NCBI GenBank assembly: GCA_050115015.1
Contig: JASFRI010000089.1
Span: 1-12,113 of the forward strand
DNA from: JASFRI01 sp050115015
GTDB lineage: Bacteria > Acidobacteriota > Polarisedimenticolia > CBDVAL01
Direction: 5' to 3'
DNA length: 12,113 nucleotides
This document shows positions 11,541-12,113 of this stretch, one piece after another (the stretch's first letter is position 1; each line of letters begins with the position of its first letter). The notes beneath the pieces are model-generated. The model saw only the letters and a program-made list of their open reading frames with translations. It was not told where the DNA came from and made no database searches. The translations under genes were made by a program, and so were the position numbers.

Positions 11541-12113
11541 GTGTCCCCTTCGCCCGCATCCGGCGGTCCCCGCAGGACCTTTCCGGCGCTCCTGGCCCTG
11601 GCACTCTGCCTGGCTTTCCCCGCCGGCGCCCAGGAGAACGCCCCGGCGCAGCAGGAATCCCCGGCGGAGCAGACGGCAGCCGCGCAGCCCGGCGCCGAGA
11701 CGGAGGCGCCGCAGCCGATCCCCGCGGCGGAGATCGCCCAGCGGGCCGAGAACCTCACCACGCGCCTGCGCGAGATCCGCGGGGACCTGCAGCCTTCGAA
11801 GGAGCTGGCCAGCATCCAGACGGCCCTCACCGGGCTGGAGAAGAAGGTGGAGGCAAGCCGGACCGACCTCGAGAAGCTGCAGGAGCCCACCCTCACCCTG
11901 GTGCAGCTCGAGGACCTGCGGCAGCCGTGGGATCGATACCGGCGGCAGCTCGAGGACTGGCAAGGGGTGATCGACGCGCGCTCGACCCGGCTCGCCGCCA
12001 TCGACGACGCCCTGACCCGTGCCGGGCAGACCTGGCGGCTGACGGGAGAGCGTCCCGAAGGGGAGAAGCTGCCGGAGGTGCTGGCCCAGCGGGTCCGGGC
12101 GACGCGTCAGGAG
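11541..12113 (+). CDS. Secreted coiled-coil protein, probably the N-terminus of a large MscS-type mechanosensitive channel (partial)
   Basis: The 191 visible residues run open to the right edge. A signal peptide (RRTFPALLALALCLAFPAGAQ, split here as RRTFPALLAL + ALCLAFPAGAQ, residues about 12-32) is followed by a low-complexity Ala/Gln/Glu/Pro linker (33-63). A predicted coiled coil comes next, from about residue 69: AENLTTRLREI, LASIQTALTGLEKKVEASRT, then LEDLRQPWDRYRRQLEDWQG and DDALTRAGQTWRLTGE. Regularly spaced W residues in L-x-x-W heptads are typical of the periplasmic N-terminal domain of long MscS/MscK-type channels. No channel domain is visible in the window, so this is an inference. 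The GTG at 11541 has GGAAGG about 8 nt upstream and is the only start giving a clean signal peptide. Confidence 0.6.
   Translation, partial: MSPSPASGGPRRTFPALLALALCLAFPAGAQENAPAQQESPAEQTAAAQPGAETEAPQPIPAAEIAQRAENLTTRLREIRGDLQPSKELASIQTALTGLEKKVEASRTDLEKLQEPTLTLVQLEDLRQPWDRYRRQLEDWQGVIDARSTRLAAIDDALTRAGQTWRLTGERPEGEKLPEVLAQRVRATRQE

Noticed and set aside
9007..11604. A very long minus-strand open frame continues upstream of the SDR gene across the whole PBP1B gene (to 11604).
   Set aside because: The sequence is Arg/Gly/Pro/Ala/His-rich with no domain, and it is the mirror of a well-supported gene. GC-rich codon use in PBP1B removes stop codons from the antisense frame. The SDR has its own Shine-Dalgarno and ATG at 9006.
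1..12113. Mobile element, prophage, CRISPR or defence island.
   Set aside because: I saw no transposase, integrase, terminal inverted repeats, tRNA-associated direct repeats, spacer arrays or defence-type domains, and base composition looks even across the window apart from short promoter islands.

Overview
The window is dense, GC-rich bacterial chromosome (about 70% G+C by eye) with short intergenic gaps, overlapping start and stop codons, GTG starts and strong codon bias toward G/C. I see no tRNA, rRNA, CRISPR array, transposase, integrase or attachment-like repeat. The gene set is an ECF sigma/anti-sigma/DUF4097 operon, a three-gene NAD(P) transhydrogenase, a DUF3467 protein and a Urate_ox_N membrane protein. 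It suits an aerobic or facultative member of a GC-rich group such as Acidobacteriota, Gemmatimonadota or a related deep lineage. That placement is an inference from gene content, not from a marker gene.

Left part (1-2464, all minus strand): an ECF sigma factor gene overlaps its zinc-binding, membrane-anchored anti-sigma factor by 4 nt. A secreted DUF4097 protein follows 22 nt later and runs off the left edge. Upstream lies an ankyrin-repeat protein gene, divergent from a MarR-type regulator at 2465. The 57 bp between those two hold an AT-rich 21-bp palindrome placed inside overlapping divergent promoters, the clearest regulatory site in the window.

Middle part (2465-6119): marR (+) runs tail to tail into pntB, overlapping it by 17 nt. 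The minus-strand operon pntA1-pntA2-pntB encodes a split-alpha proton-translocating NAD(P) transhydrogenase, which would supply NADPH. A 308-bp gap then separates it from the divergent plus-strand Urate_ox_N (PuuD-like) membrane protein at 6120.

Right-middle part (6903-9006): four minus-strand genes in two pairs surround one tiny plus-strand gene. The pairs are DUF3467 -> pterin-4a-carbinolamine dehydratase, and a pteridine-reductase-like SDR -> QueD/PTPS-family enzyme. The tiny gene is a 46-residue LysW-like zinc ribbon. Three of the five proteins act on, or belong to families that act on, reduced pterins. This looks like a small cluster for making or recycling a tetrahydropterin cofactor, with NADPH available from the nearby transhydrogenase. 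The SDR carries the Asp-Tyr-Lys active-site pattern of PTR1/FolM instead of Ser-Tyr-Lys.

Right part (9081-12113, plus strand): a full-length PBP1B-type bifunctional peptidoglycan synthase is followed by the start of a secreted coiled-coil protein. The latter is probably the periplasmic N-terminus of a large MscS-type channel cut by the window edge.

The most rewarding items for follow-up are the pterin cluster, the orphan LysW-like protein with a C-terminal glutamate, the cytochrome-less Urate_ox_N protein, and the MarR/ankyrin divergent operator with an apparently leaderless marR transcript.
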